From assembly GCA_001465935.1 (NCBI GenBank), contig LNKV01000008.1, forward strand, positions 434,001 through 498,000: a stretch of DNA of 64,000 nt, read 5' to 3'. This document shows positions 45,810-58,367 of the stretch, in pieces (position 1 is the first letter of the stretch; every line of letters starts with the position of its first letter). The notes under the pieces are model-generated. The model searched no databases. It saw nothing but the letters and a program-made list of their open reading frames with translations, and was not told where the DNA came from. Origin of the DNA: Clarireedia homoeocarpa (taxonomy: Eukaryota; Ascomycota; Leotiomycetes; Helotiales; Rutstroemiaceae). A program made the position numbers and the translations under genes.

Positions 45810-48800
45810 ATGAGGTTTCTGTCGTTACTCCTCTCATTTACATTACTCCTATGGAGTGGAATTGCTACAAATGATGGACTTACAGACGCCGTTGAATGGG
45901 ACCCTTACAGCTTGACTGTCAACGGTGAAAGGGTCTTCATCTTGTGAGCATTTTCCTACTTGTGCTTTCGAGTTGTGTTAACCCTACAAACAAGCTCTGC
46001 GGAATTCCATTATCAGCGCATGCCGGTACCTGAACTATGGCTCGTAAGCTCCATCATTCATTGTATACTTCAACATCTAACCCAATCTAGGACATCTTCC
46101 ATAAATTCAAAGCTAGTGGCTTCAATACCGTCAGGTTGGTTTATCCAAGCCTAGTCAACGGCGTGTCTAATTGATACAGTGTTTACTTCTTTTGGTCCTA
46201 CCACGAAGCCTCGAAAGGTAATTTCGATTTCGAGACATCAGGCAAAAATGTGCAAAAGCTGTTAGATTATGCCAAAGAAGCAGGCATCTGGGTCATTGTT
46301 CGAGCCGGACCATACTGCAATGCCGAAACAAACGGTGGCGGGCTAGCTTTGTGGGGTTCTGATGGGAGTATGGGAAGTTTGAGAACAAGTCAAGCTACAT
46401 ATTATGCCTCTTGGCAACCCTGGGTTGCAAAAATCGGAGCAATAATAGCAAAGAATGAAATCACGAAAGGAGGAGTAAGTTTCATCGCTTGCATTTAGCC
46501 GATTCCATTAATGACACAGTACAGCCTGTTATTCTTAACCAGGTTGAAAACGAACTCCAAGAGACAACGCACTCTGCTAATAATACACTTGTTCTATATA
46601 TGGAACAACTGGAGGCGGCATATCGTGCTGCTGGCATAACAGTTCCATTGAGTCACAACGAGAAGGGCCAGAGAAGTATATCCTGGAGTACTGACTACCA
46701 AAATGTCGGTGGCGCGGTCAACGTATATGGCCTGGACTCTTGTGAGTATGCGCCCCTCAGCTATAACTTCAGAGACTTCTACTATTGTTTTAATTCCATT
46801 TTCTACTATGAATTCAACCATTTGGTGAGTCGCTAACATAGTATAGACCCTGGTGGCCTATCCTGTACCAACCCTGACAGTGGGTTCAATCTTGTTCGAA
46901 ATTACTACCAATGGTTCTCGAACTATTCATACACACAGCCAAATTACTTCCCTGAGTTTGAAGGAGGCTACTTCACTCCCTGGGGTGGTAGCTTCTATGA
47001 TGATTGTGAATCGGAACTTGATCCGGCATTCGCCGATGTTTATTACAAAAACAATATTGGCCAGAGGACGACACTCTTGAGTTTGTACATGGCATGGGGC
47101 GGAACAAACTGGGGTCACTGTAAGTTTGATTAACAGAATTATTGAATTTTTTTTACTGATGTTCAAATAGCTGCGGCACCTGTGGTTTACACTTCCTACG
47201 ATTATGCTGCCCCACTAAGAGAAACACGTCAAATAAGAGACAAGCTATCTCAGACTAAACTCATTGGGCTCTTCACCAGGGTTTCGAAAGATCTTCTGAA
47301 AACAGAAATGATTGGAAATGGTACCGGTTACAGTGTGCGTGTAGTCCCATTGCTGAAGGCCAAACGCTGACTATTCTAGGTCTCTTCTCAAAGTGTTTGG
47401 TCATGGGTACTGCGCAACCCCGACACTCAAGCCGGATTCACGACTTTACAGCAAGCTACTTCTAGCTCAAGGGCATCAGTCACGTTTGATGTCTATCTCA
47501 ACACAACACAAGGCGCTGTGACTGTGCCAAATGTCAACTTGAATGGTCGTCAGAGCAAGATACTAGTTACGGACTACAACTTCGGAAAACATACTCTACT
47601 GTTTTCGTCTGCAGACGTCCTTACATATGGCAATTTTGATAAGGATGTACTTGTGTTGTATCTTCAACAAGGACAAGTTGGCCAGTTTGCCTTCAAATCT
47701 CAGTCGAGATTGACCTATGAAGTTTATGGTCAATCCAACTTCACACATTCGGCACTAAACGAAAATGGCACCACCTCTAGACAGACTTTTACATACATTC
47801 AAGAAGCTGGTAAGACTGTGGTTCAATTCTCGAATGGGGCATTAGTCTACCTACTTGATGTGCCAACAGCATGGAAATTCTGGGCTCCGGCAACCACTTC
47901 ATCTCCTGACGTGAAACCCGATGAGCAGATCTTTGTTCTTGGACCATATCTGGTAAGAAGTGCATCCTCATCCTACGGAACGGTTACCATCATCGGCGAT
48001 AACGACAAGGCAACATCAATTGAAGTCTACGGTGGCAATTCAATCCACACCATCATATGGAATGGTAAAAGACTCAATGCCACAAAAACCAGATACGGTT
48101 CCTTCACCGCCAAAATTTCTGGTTCCGAACATTACACTATTTCTCTTCCAAAATTAACTAGCTGGCGATCGGGAGATTCTCTCCCTGAAAAGAATCCCTC
48201 CTACGACGACTCCACCTGGACCGTCTGCAACAAAACCACAACTCTCAGCCCTATTGCTCCCTTGACACTTCCTGTCCTCTTCTCTAGTGACTACGGATTT
48301 TACACTGGTCCCAAAATCTACCGCGGCTACTTCGACGGTCTAAACTATACCTCCGTCAACCTAACCTGTTCCGGCGGTCTCGCCTTCGGTTGGTCTGCCT
48401 GGCTCAACGGCAATCTCCTCGGCAGCCACCCCGGCAACGCATCCCTCACAACCACCAATCTCAACCTCCCACTAACCAACCTCACCTCCCCCCTAAAACT
48501 AAAAGACAACCTCCTAACCGTCGTTGTCGACTACCATGGCCACGACGAAACCTCTACCGCAAAAGGCGTCGAAAACCCCCGCGGCATCCTCGGCGCCTCC
48601 CTCCTTTCATCTTCTGGATCCTACACCAACTCTTCCTCTAAAAACACCGGTTTCAAGCTCTGGAAAATCCGCGGCAATGCCGGCGGCTCCGCAAATATCG
48701 ACCCCGTCCGCGGCCCCATGAACGAAGGTGGATTCTACCTCGAGCGTCTCGGCTATCACCTCCCCTCCTCTCCCTCTCTCCCATCCTATACATCCCCATT

Positions 48801-49197
48801 CTCCGGCTCATCAAAAGCAGGCATTGATTTCTACTCCACAACATTCTATCTCGACATCGACGCCGATCTGGACGTCCCGCTGGGGATTAAATTCTCCGCA
48901 CCGGCGGGCACAGTGGCGAGAGTTACGCTTTGGGTTAATGGGTATCAGTTTGGAAAGTACGTGCCGCATATTGGACCGCAGGATACGTTTCCGGTGCCCC
49001 CTGGCGTAGTGAATAATAGGGGGAGAAATTATTTGGTCGTGGGAGTTTGGGGGATGCGGGATGAGGGGGCGAGGCTGGAAAAGGTAGAGCTGGTTAAGTA
49101 TGGGGCTTATGAGTCGGGGTTTAAGGGGGGTTTTGCGAGTATTGGGGAAGGGTTGCAGCCGGGGTGGGAGAGGGGAGTTAGAGAGCGTTGGGGGTAG
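45810..49197 (+). CDS. Beta-galactosidase, glycoside hydrolase family 35
   Basis: Secreted enzyme removing terminal beta-galactose from lactose, galactans and xyloglucan side chains. Exons 45810-45943, 45995-46043, 46091-46134, 46180-46474, 46525-46741, 46847-47119, 47171-47334 and 47380-49197 join in frame to 997 residues, the normal size for fungal GH35. A signal peptide (MRFLSLLLSFTLLLWSGIA) starts at 45810. FSAEFHYQRMPVPELWLDIF and NTVSVYFFWSYHE mark the barrel start. The acid/base is the second Glu of QVENE (about 184) and the nucleophile the Glu of YFPEFEGGYF (about 283). MAWGGTNWGHSAAPVVYTSYDYAAPL is split by an intron. The C-terminal half holds the jelly-roll domains. Many NxS/T sites fit secretion. 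Codon use shifts from C- to G-ending over the last 300 bases. Confidence 0.95.
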
Positions 49198-49731
49198 GGT
49201 TGAAATGGTTGGTTTTGGTTCGTGAATAAGGTTGAGTGTGAGAGTGGCATTGCGGTAATATAAATAAGTGATAATGAATTAAAGGTAAAAGAAAAATACT
49301 TTAATTTACTTTTAATAGGATCATCACTTTCAGCTGGAAAGTACATGTAGATAGCTTCATTAATCAGTATTATACGATTATATGATTACACGAACTCCAA
49401 ATATTTGTAGAATAGCATCTAACCACAATAGATATCAAGAGAGTAAGATTTACAATATATCCAAGGAAGAATTATCATCTCTGCTCGAAAATCATGTACA
49501 GAATTTATTTAGTCAACACTATCTCAACTAGCCAAGTGTATTTTACGAGTAGTTTTCATATATTCTCTACTGAATGAACTTTAAAACTCTCTAATCTAAC
49601 ATCTCCTCATTTCAGCTCGTAAATATATTCTTGTAAATATATTCTCGTAAATATATTCTCGTATATAAATACAAAATGCATATTTCTCGTTGCCTTTGCT
49701 TTACCTCGTTCGTATACACTTACAGAGTAGA
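49198..49731. other. Intergenic region between convergent genes
   Basis: AT-rich interval between the beta-galactosidase and sugar transporter stop codons, with the phrase gtaaatatattctcgt repeated about three times at 49618-49662. No gene. Confidence 0.5.
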
Positions 49732-51712
49732 TCATTGCGAACTACCAGAACCCCCTCTGCTCAATGCTTCTTCATACTCTACCCCTACTCCTTTATCCCC
49801 TTTGCTGCTCCCCATACTTCTATCCCCTTCCCCTTCTCTGTCTCCTTCCCCTCCTCTTACTCCTCTCTCTCCACCATCTTCCCCTCCATCTACCACCGGC
49901 CTCATTCCCAACACCACCCCTCCCTTTCCTATATTCTCAAACAGCCGATCCACATCCTCCAACTCCAAGCCCTTCGTCTCGGGGAAATAACACCAAATAA
50001 TCGGCACCCAACACGCGTTCAACACTGCAAAAATAATATATGTGCGGTACCCGATATTGTTCAGCGCGATGGGAGTGATCTGTACGATCATGTAGTTGAA
50101 GATCCAGTTGCAGGCGGTGGAGACCGAGGAGCCGCGTTGGCGGAGACGGAGGGGGAGGATTTCAGAGGGGTAGACCCATACCTAAGGGGGTGGGGTTAGT
50201 ATGGTGATTTTCAAGAAGGGGAGGGGGGAATAGGAAGATTAAAGGTATTGGGAGAAACTCACAGTAGCCTGAAACCCAATCGTAAAAGCCCCCTCGAAAA
50301 TAAACAACATAGCGGCCGCCGCAATCCCACATCCCCTCTTAATGTTCGTCTCATGCTGCACGTTATAGACCAATCCCGTCTGGACCGCCATCACCATCGC
50401 CATCACCGATATCATCGACAGCAGCAGCGGTTTCCTGCCCACCCGATCAATCAAGAACCACGGAATAAAACTCGCCACGAAAAACCACGTCTGCAAGAAC
50501 CCCGACATCAATGCACTGAGATGATCATCGAAGCCTAGAGATGTCGAAAACAGCGTATTGGAGTAATAGACTAAGGCATTGATTCCGCCGAGCTGCTGGA
50601 ATGTTTGGATTCCGCAGGCGATGAGGAACCGGCGTTGCGATTGGATTGCGTCGTTGCGGAAGAGATCGCTCCAGGAGCCCGAGCCGAGTGAGGCTTCGTA
50701 TTCGCATGTGCGCAGGATGTCGGCGTGGAGAGACTGGATCCGGTCGGGAGGTGTGTGGTAGGCGTGTAAGCGGGTGAGGACGTCGAGGGACGCGGCAGGT
50801 TGGGAGTGGGCTGCGAGCCAGCGGGGGGATTCGGGAACGAGGGGGAGGAGGAGAAGCATGGGGAGGAGGAAGACGCATTGTAGGATTGTGGGGATGCGCC
50901 AGGAGAAAGAGCCGCTGTAGGATTGGGTGAAGCCGTAGTCAATCCAGTAGGCAAGGAAGATGCCAAGATTGAGGGTGGAGAGCTGCATGCAGACGTCTGG
51001 AGGTGGGAGGAAGGGTTGAGTCAGCACTTTATTCTTACGTATGCTTATGGCTCACGAGCCTTTGGGAATGGAGTATGGTTTATTCATCACTTACAAAGTC
51101 CGCGTGTCGCTTTCGGACTAAATTCCGCTTGGAATACAGGAACAGTACTGTTGATAAAACCCATCCCAATACCGGAGATCACTCTTGCGACGACCATGTG
51201 TGCGCGGGAGTAGGCGGTGGCTTGGAGTAGAGCGCCGATAATCATGATGATGACGCCGGTTCCGATGGATTTCTTGCGGCCGATCTCCTCGCCGAAGATG
51301 GAGGTCGCGACGCTGCCGAGGAAACATCCTATTTCGTAGATGGCGACTATGAGGCCGGTGATGGTGGGGGATGGGTTGTGGAAGGTGTGGTTGAAACCGG
51401 GGGAGTTGACGAGTCTGGAGGTGTTAGGTCCGCGGTGGGAGAGTGGGGGAGTCTAGGAGGATGGCGGGGAGGGAAGACGCGTCAAAGAGACAGGGGTGGG
51501 ATTGTGAGTGGAGGGAGAGTGTGGATTCGGTACAACAAATGTGTATCGAGGGCAGAGGGGAGAATGGATGATGCAGTGCGACCGTCGTATATCGAGGACA
51601 AGGAGATGTCTTACCCTCCCATTAAACCATTGTCGTAACCGATAAGCAGGAAGCCCAGACATGTTAAGGCTGTTACTGCCGCAAACAGCGCCCGACCTTC
51701 AAGAAGGGCCAT
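49732..51712 (-). CDS. MFS sugar transporter
   Basis: Hexose or disaccharide/proton symporter of the plasma membrane. Minus-strand exons 51712-51615, 51414-51095, 50996-50263 and 50181-49732 join in frame to 533 residues; introns are 200, 98 and 81 bases. Sugar-porter signatures are complete: GYDNGLMGG in helix 1, GEEIGRKKSIG, VPESPRWL after helix 6, QQLGGINALVYYSN in helix 7, DRVGRKPLL, and PETKGLELEDVDRLF after helix 12. About 70 residues of Gly/Glu/Asp-rich tail follow, with strongly G-ending codons. The gene is tail-to-tail with the beta-galactosidase, 534 bases apart, which suggests but does not show galactose or lactose uptake. Confidence 0.94.
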
Positions 51713-53098
51713 GTCGACGGCTCTTTCTGGCGGATCAGATAGATGACCAAGGCCGATTGAGCATGAGTGAGACTAGCGATAAGGGGGGTATATGAAGTGC
51801 CGGCAGTGGCAGTGGGCTGATGGTCGGTACCTTGGTACTTGAGCGGGTACTTGAACGGCGCAGCGTCGATGAAGCGGGGACAATGTGCGGTATATATATA
51901 CTTCGTAGCCTCGATGCTTCCCCTATTCATTGTTGATATGAATCCGAGGAGATGGAGAGACGGGACAGATGCTCCAGACTCTGGGGTAATGGGGCGCTAA
52001 ATCCAGTAGTGCGTAGGCCAAAGAGCACCTAAGACAACGTAAGATCTAGGGAGAGGTAAGGGTGAGCGTTAGGCGGGATTAGAGTGGTTTAGTGGTGTCG
52101 TTGGAGTGGGATCGCCCCTGTAGCTGCACCGAAGGTCTGAGAACTGTGCAGGTGCTAGGCGATGCACGAGTACTGTCATCGCACGCATTTTAGCCGTTTC
52201 TCCATGTACTATTGGCTTCTCCGCAGGTGGATTTCATTGGTGGATGAGAAATGGCTGCCAGAGCCGTACATACTTGGGTAGATGTGTTGCCAAGTTTGCG
52301 CGCTGTTCCCTGCATGCATTTGCGTGCGAATCAAGCGCTGCGGGTTACTCGCTGCCGTGTTACTCGCTGCCGTGTTACTCGCTGCCGTGTTACTCGCTGC
52401 ATTTCAAATTATTGTCTTGCTTTCCGGAACTCTAATATGCCACAATCTAACCCGTTTTGTACCGCGAGAGAATCTAGACAACACAGCTCCAAGCGAATCT
52501 ATCAAATAGTAGTTAGTCGTTAGCTGCCTGTATATACTCGCTACTCGTGCTTCGGATCTTTGAAACAAACACATCGTCTTCGATATCCACCAGATCGACC
52601 GGGCTACCACACACTTTAATATACTATACTACCGCACAAAACCCGGGAATTCTTGGACTTGCTCCTCCTATTCATCCTTCTTCCTGTACGAAGTGCTTCC
52701 ACGCCTTCTTCCCATTGCCTTGCCCCCCGTCTATCACCGGCCATCCGTCCCGCCAAGTATCCATATCCCCCGCCTTGGGCTTCTCACCGGCATTTCGCCT
52801 TTTCTGTTGCATGACTAACATTACTTAATGCCATTCTACTTCGTACATCTACACCTTTCTCGAGGATCTCCTCTCCTATCTTCCATGGTATCTTACCCCG
52901 CATTAATCAACCAGCAGCCAGCAGCCAGCAGCTAGCAAGTAGCAAGTAGCAACTAGGACACGAAAATATGCATGCGTGCATCGTCGGCATTTGAACATAC
53001 TTCTGTCAACTTTGGTAACCCTTCCAACATAGGAACATCGCCGTCAATTACCGTCTGATCACCATCCACCACCTTTTCAATTCACCAATCTGCTTACC
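51713..53098. other. Intergenic region between divergent transporter and regulator genes
   Basis: About 1.4 kb with a 15-base tandem repeat (listed) and a ccagcag/tagcaag repeat at about 52911-52950. The last 250 bases are pyrimidine-rich, as expected for a fungal promoter. No coding frame is supported. Confidence 0.45.
52344..52401. repeat. 15-base tandem repeat, about four copies
   Basis: Unit gttactcgctgccgt at 52344, 52359, 52374 and 52389 (last partial), identical between copies. Its period is a multiple of three, so short repetitive frames appear on the plus strand; not taken as coding. Confidence 0.9.
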
Positions 53099-56000
53099 AT
53101 GTCGGCTTTTCATAATAATATGTTGCCTCCGCTTGGTCCACATGTTCAGCTGAACCCGGCGAACCCGACGAGTGCAACAAGCAACCTGAACACCATTGGT
53201 TTCATGAGTGGTATGCCCAGGCCCGCAAATGCTGCTCATCAACCTCCACTTCCACCTTCGCTCCCACCTCCGCCTCCACCTCCCCAGACTTTGGATCAGG
53301 CTCCAAATCCGGATCGACCTCATGTTCAACCCCAAATGCAAGCACATACCGATGGTGGTGGTGTAACCCGTGCCCTTCCCCTTTCACGACCTCCTCCGCC
53401 TCCTTTGGATTCCATGAGAGCTTATCGCGCCTGCCTGAATTGTCGCAATAGAAAAAGCAAATGCGATTTGGACATCAATGCAGGGAGACCTGTAAGTTTT
53501 GTCCTAGCTCCAATATCAATATCTTTGACTTCCTCAGCCGGGTGATCATCAAGTCCCATGTCATATCCTCACTCGCCGCGATGGCGTGTGAGACATGGGT
53601 TCTTGTCGGAGGCTTGTTACCAATCTGAGGAATTCCTGACTAAGAAACCACTCCCTTCAAAACCCGGGAGATGATAATTACCATTTCCATCATCATGAAT
53701 ACTTTCTATCTGGATACTTCCTCTTTTCTGATGCTATAATTGGCTGCTCACCTCTTTCCCCCCTTTACACAGTTTTCATCCCTGTGAACTTACGACACGT
53801 TTGAAAATCTTGTACTAATCCGAGGTTTAGCCGTGTCGAAGATGCCAGAGAGAAAACCGAGAATGCGTTCTTGGGGAATCTCATCGTGGAGGGCGAAGAG
53901 TAAGAAAGAAACCGAGGATTGGAGAAGCAGATGAATCAAAACCGACCGCTCCATCTGCCACGCAGCCACTATCTCCACATACTGCATTTTCAACATCAAC
54001 AGGTCCAAGTCCTCATTACAGCCCTGCTGCTTCTGGCTACCATCCTAGTTCGTCGTCCTCGGAACCATTTCATAGTCGATATGATAATCGCCACGAATCG
54101 GGCTTTACATGGCAACAACCTACTCCAGCGTCTGATAGTGGATTCTCGCGACAAGGAGAACAGAATCACGTAAGAATTCCTTCGGCCATTGGCCTTCACA
54201 GCTAACGATTTGAAGACAGGTTCGCCAACTGCTTATCGAGCTCGTGCTGAGTCAAGCGCGAGCACAGTTGTGAAGCCAGGAGATCGTTTGAATGATAATA
54301 TAGCTTCTGCTGATCTTCAAAACCCCTCGGATGCATTAGAAATTCTAGCTCAAGTAGCAGACCGTGCTGACGACGGAAGCTCACCAGGAAGTGAAAGAGC
54401 CCAAGGAAGTCTTCCGACGAAGAGTGATCGGCCTCAAGTTCAATCACAAGAACCAGTCTCATCAAAGATGGATACCGATATTCAGTATCGACCATTCACG
54501 GATGGTTTTATTAAATCGGATATGATTTACCGCCTATTCTTAACGTCAGAACCTGCTGTTTCTCTTTTTCCTCTATCCAGCTAAAATTCAGTAGTTATGA
54601 ACGATACTTCCATCCATACTTCCCTATTATACCTCGACAAACTTTCGACCACGCCAGGATCCCGTGGCTATCACGTGCCGAACCACATCTTTTCTCAGCG
54701 ATACTCACCATCGCCTCCAGAGATCATGAAAGCGTACATCAAGTATGTTATGACCATATGCAAAATCTTGTATCGATGATACTAGCCGGTGCAGATGCAA
54801 ACGTGGAAGCGGTCGAAGCTCTTCTACTGTTGTCTCAATGGGTATCACATCGGCCACAAGCTGATGTCGCTATCGGTCGAGGCGAGGAAGATCGTGTAGC
54901 ATGGATGTATATCGGTACAGCTTTGCGGCTTGCTTATTTTCTTGGGCTCGACCGAACTTCTTTCAAATCAGATTCCCATGAAGATCCTGCAAAATTCAAC
55001 CGCAAGAAATTAACATGGACAGCGTGTTATATTTGTGATCGCCAAGTTTCAGTCCGTGTTGGAAAAGGATTTTGGGCTCGTGGTCCAGGACCATTATCAG
55101 GTCTCAGGTCTGATGATTTTCCGACTTTACAGCCATCGCCATCGGATCCAGATAATTATGCTCGAATGTTCCAGGCCAATCTTGAATTGACCCAGATTTT
55201 TTCGAATGTGCACGACATACTTTACTCATCCAAAGGTCACGGCTGGAAAGAAATGCTCGAGGGACGGTATGCGAAATATCTCGATGACTTTCGAAGTAGT
55301 ATTCGAACTTGGAACGATAACTGGGGAGATTTACCTTGCTCCCCTGGACTCAAAGGAAGTCTCCTTCTGACCTACGATTACCTGCGCTTATACGTCAACG
55401 CCTTCGCATACCAAGCTACCATCTCTCGAGCTCTCATATTGTCACAAGGCAACACTCCATCCGGCGGACGCCCCAAAATCCCACAAATTAATGCATCTGC
55501 CTCCGACGCCCGCTTTATCTATGAAGCTCTCGACGCAGCTAAATCCCTCATCTCCACGTTCAATAACTCGATTGAGCCAGAGACTCTCCGCTATATGCCA
55601 TCATGCTACTATCTCTTCATAATATACTCCGCTGTCTTCCTCTACAAAGCCCGCAGCACCACTACTATGGCCGTTGAAGAACGTCTTCATGTAAAAAGCA
55701 TGATCAACCAGACGATCGAGCGTCTGCAAATTGCATCTACAGGAAAGGCTCATATGGGCTCGAGATACGCACGATTGTTACAATTGCTTTGGCGAAAAGC
55801 ACCTAAACGGACGCATACTGGCGGCGATAAGGCACAATGGCATGGTCAGGATCCTACTTCTTATGCTGATTCAGGTAATAACAATAATAATACTTCATCA
55901 CTACTCCCCGACGATTCATTCCCACCAGCCGCACTAAACAACGACATCGCAACACATCAACAACCACCACCTCCTCCATCGGGGAATAACACAAACAACG

Positions 56001-56248
56001 CATTCTCCTGGCTGGATCTGGATGCGACATGGAACTTTGCAACGAAGAATAGTGGGGCGGGGATGAATAGTATGGGTACAGGAGGAGGAAGTGGGGCGTC
56101 GAATAGTGGAGGATCGGCGGGAGAGTTGGAGGATTTTAATATTGGGAGTGGTGGGGTTGGGGGAGAGCAGGCGATTTATGATTTGAGTGCGTTGGGTGAG
56201 TATGGGTTGCTTGGGGGTGGGTTGGAAGGGGAGGGGTTTGTTTTCTAG
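53099..56248 (+). CDS. Zn2Cys6 transcription factor with fungal-specific regulatory domain
   Basis: Nuclear regulator. Exons 53099-53491, 53831-54169, 54216-54544 and 54592-56248 join in frame to 905 residues. A Pro-rich N-terminus precedes the binuclear cluster: ACLNCRNRKSKC (Cys 112, 115, 122) and PPCRRCQRENREC (Cys 133, 136, 143), i.e. CX2CX6CX10CX2CX6C. A 339-base intron, the longest in the window, falls between the two halves. ESHRGGRRVRKK follows as the basic linker. The fungal-specific middle domain runs from about 350 to 700 (YFHPYFPIIPRQTFDHAR, ALRLAYFLGLDRTSF, KGFWARGPGPLSGL). The C-terminus is Asn-, Pro- and Gly-rich. The GKxFWxRGP block recalls Aro80-like regulators, but I do not name it. 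The third intron uses an atypical gtcaga donor. Confidence 0.9.
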
Positions 56249-57776
56249 GTGGTGTTGTAGATAAAAGGGGAGGGGGGGCGTTGGGGTGGAAAAGCGTGGG
56301 AGGGAGTACAAAAGCAACGAGGGAGCAGAAAAAAAGGGGACCATTGAAATAAAGGAAGAAAAGAAGGAAAGAAGGGGCTTTGAATGTTATTTCTTCTTAT
56401 ATAATAGCTACGGATAATTTTTACATTGCAAATACGATAATAAGATTTTTTTTTTTGCGCTCTCTGCTTTACTTATGTTTACTTGTTTATTCGTTCTAGG
56501 GTTACATAGGCGTTGGTTCAATCACAATAATGGTTCTCGCACCTCTCTTTCCTCTCTCCCTTATCCTCTCTCCCACTTCTCTCCTTTACCTCCTTCCCCC
56601 CCTCGAACACGAATCCTAGAATACCGAACCAAAAAAAAAAAAAAAGAGAGAGAGAGAAAAGAAAAAAAAATTGATATCAGAAACACAACTTATCCCCCTC
56701 TACAAAAATGAACAAATAAGTTAATCAAAAGCACTAAGTTATCTAACTTATACCAGTAAATTATAACACGCTTTGATAAAGTCAACTAAGCAAATCACTC
56801 ACTCACTCACTCACTCACTTACTCAGTAAGAATATAACTTAACCTAATTAATCATCTAGCTACGAAATTCTGGAATCTATAGAAGAGAAGTGCCCCTCTA
56901 GTATGTATATATATATATATTGACACCCCATCCCCCCTCTCCGCTTTTGCCCTGGTCTCTCTCCCTCTTTCTCCACCTCTTTTCCGCTTCCTTCTGCATC
57001 TTAAAACGAGCATTCTGTCGCGGACTCGCTCATTCACTCACTGTAAATGCAACTCCACTGTACCTACCTCAGAACATACCAGCTCTTGAAAGAAGAGGTA
57101 CTTGCGATTACCACGTAAACAACACACTCCAAGCTCGATGAGGAGAGATTTTACTTTTCGTAGGAAAGGTGTTAATTTGATTTCCCCCTATGCTTCTGCC
57201 TGGAATAATTATAAATATTACTACACGTAGGGTATTTACTTCCTCTGATTTCTTTTCCTCTTCCTCTCCCTCTCCCTCTTCCTCTCCCTCTCCCTCTTCC
57301 TCTCCCTCTCCCTCTCCCTCTCCCTCTCCCTTTCCTCTTCGCCCTTGAGTCCTCTCTGCTCCCTTTATAATATGTTGTATCATAGCGAAATTATATTGTA
57401 CATCAAATAGAATGATATTTGAATATCTGATTCCATTCCATTTCTACCCTTTTCTTCCTCTCCCTATCCTTCAAGGAACGGGACTGCATGGACCCGACCC
57501 CTTTCCATTAGTCTAACCTAGAGCACCTTTACATTCCCTAAATACTAAGCCATCCTCATTGTTTTGCCGCTCTCCTCTTTCGCCTCGCCACATCTCTCTT
57601 CGCCACATCTCTCTTCTTCTTGGATCCTCCCTCTCCTCCCTCTCCTCTCTCCCTCCCGGTCCCCAATCTCCTCCCCAGTTGCCACACTAGACCTCGCTGG
57701 AGTAAGCAGAGCAACGTCAACACACCCACTCACAAAAGCAATCCCACAAGATCAAAAGTACTAGAAGAAGGCGCAT
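56249..57776. other. Low-complexity intergenic region
   Basis: About 1.5 kb with an A-rich run (about 56630-56670), an actc tetramer run (about 56799-56825), a ta dinucleotide run near 56905-56920 and a long cctctt/ccctct pyrimidine tract at about 57240-57335. No supported gene. Confidence 0.55.
57240..57335. repeat. Pyrimidine-only (CT)-rich tract
   Basis: Almost uninterrupted C/T sequence built from ctctcc and ctcttc hexamers for about 90 bases. Such mirror-type polypyrimidine runs can form triplex DNA; otherwise a microsatellite. Confidence 0.8.
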
Positions 57777-58367
57777 TCACACCCCCACCAGTGGATTAAT
57801 TCTTGACTGCTTCGCAGAAGAGTTCCTCCTTCCGATAATTGATTGTGCTAGTTTAGAGGGAGGTTGAGCTGCAGACGTAGGTGCGTGGGGATCGAAGGAG
57901 TGAGCGAAGAATGTATTTTTTGGTTGAGATGAAAGCGCATAGGGACCGAAGGAGTGGGTGAAGAATAAACGAGGATCCAGTGATGTGCGTGTGGAGGGTG
58001 ATGTGTGGAGGTCTGATGGGGATATGGCTATAGGTGCATGTGTAGAGATAAGCGAAGTGCCTTGAAGAGATGAAGAAGTTGGTTTCGAATTTCGAATCTG
58101 GTGTGTTTGTCCAGCGGACTGATGTGGAGTCGCAGTCGTTGATGAAGTAGGTGGAAGTATTGGTGGCGGATGGGGTTTCGACGCTGGAGGTAGTATTGGT
58201 GATGACGAACTCGACGGACTTATATGGTTTTGATGGTGTATTGGCGATGATGAGCGCAGTGGACATATGAGCTGTGGTCGATGCATAGAGTCTGGAGATA
58301 CTATACCCGCTGGAGTTAGCATTGGCCCCGAGACTGGCATAAGTATAGGCGAAGATGCACCATTAGG
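57777..58367 (-). CDS. Probable 3'-terminal exon of the AT-hook gene (Ser/Pro/His-rich)
   Basis: An open frame of ~197 codons, Ser-, Pro- and His-rich, directly follows the AT-hook ORF. If spliced at the AG at 58369-58368 (gattttcgcag) it continues in phase 0 as PNGASSPILMPVSGPMLTP and ends at 57777. The obvious upstream donors are poor: gtgatt would give an intron of only 34 bases, and gttcgt about 76 bases. The composition matches the disordered parts of the upstream ORF, which favours one gene. Alternatively the main gene stops at 58363 and this is chance. Confidence 0.4.
   Translation of the reverse strand, partial: PNGASSPILMPVSGPMLTPAGIVSPDSMHRPQLICPLRSSSPIHHQNHISPSSSSSPILPPASKPHPPPILPPTSSTTATPHQSAGQTHQIRNSKPTSSSLQGTSLISTHAPIAISPSDLHTSPSTRTSLDPRLFFTHSFGPYALSSQPKNTFFAHSFDPHAPTSAAQPPSKLAQSIIGRRNSSAKQSRINPLVGV

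Noticed and set aside
49676..50199. Long plus-strand frames opposite the sugar transporter
   Set aside because: They are the complement of the transporter's 3' exon and low-complexity tail.
52244..52523. Three overlapping plus-strand frames with repeated peptides
   Set aside because: They come from a 15-base tandem repeat; no domain and no consistent frame.
57545..57764. Frames over a CT-rich stretch
   Set aside because: Pure low-complexity translation with no start or splice support.
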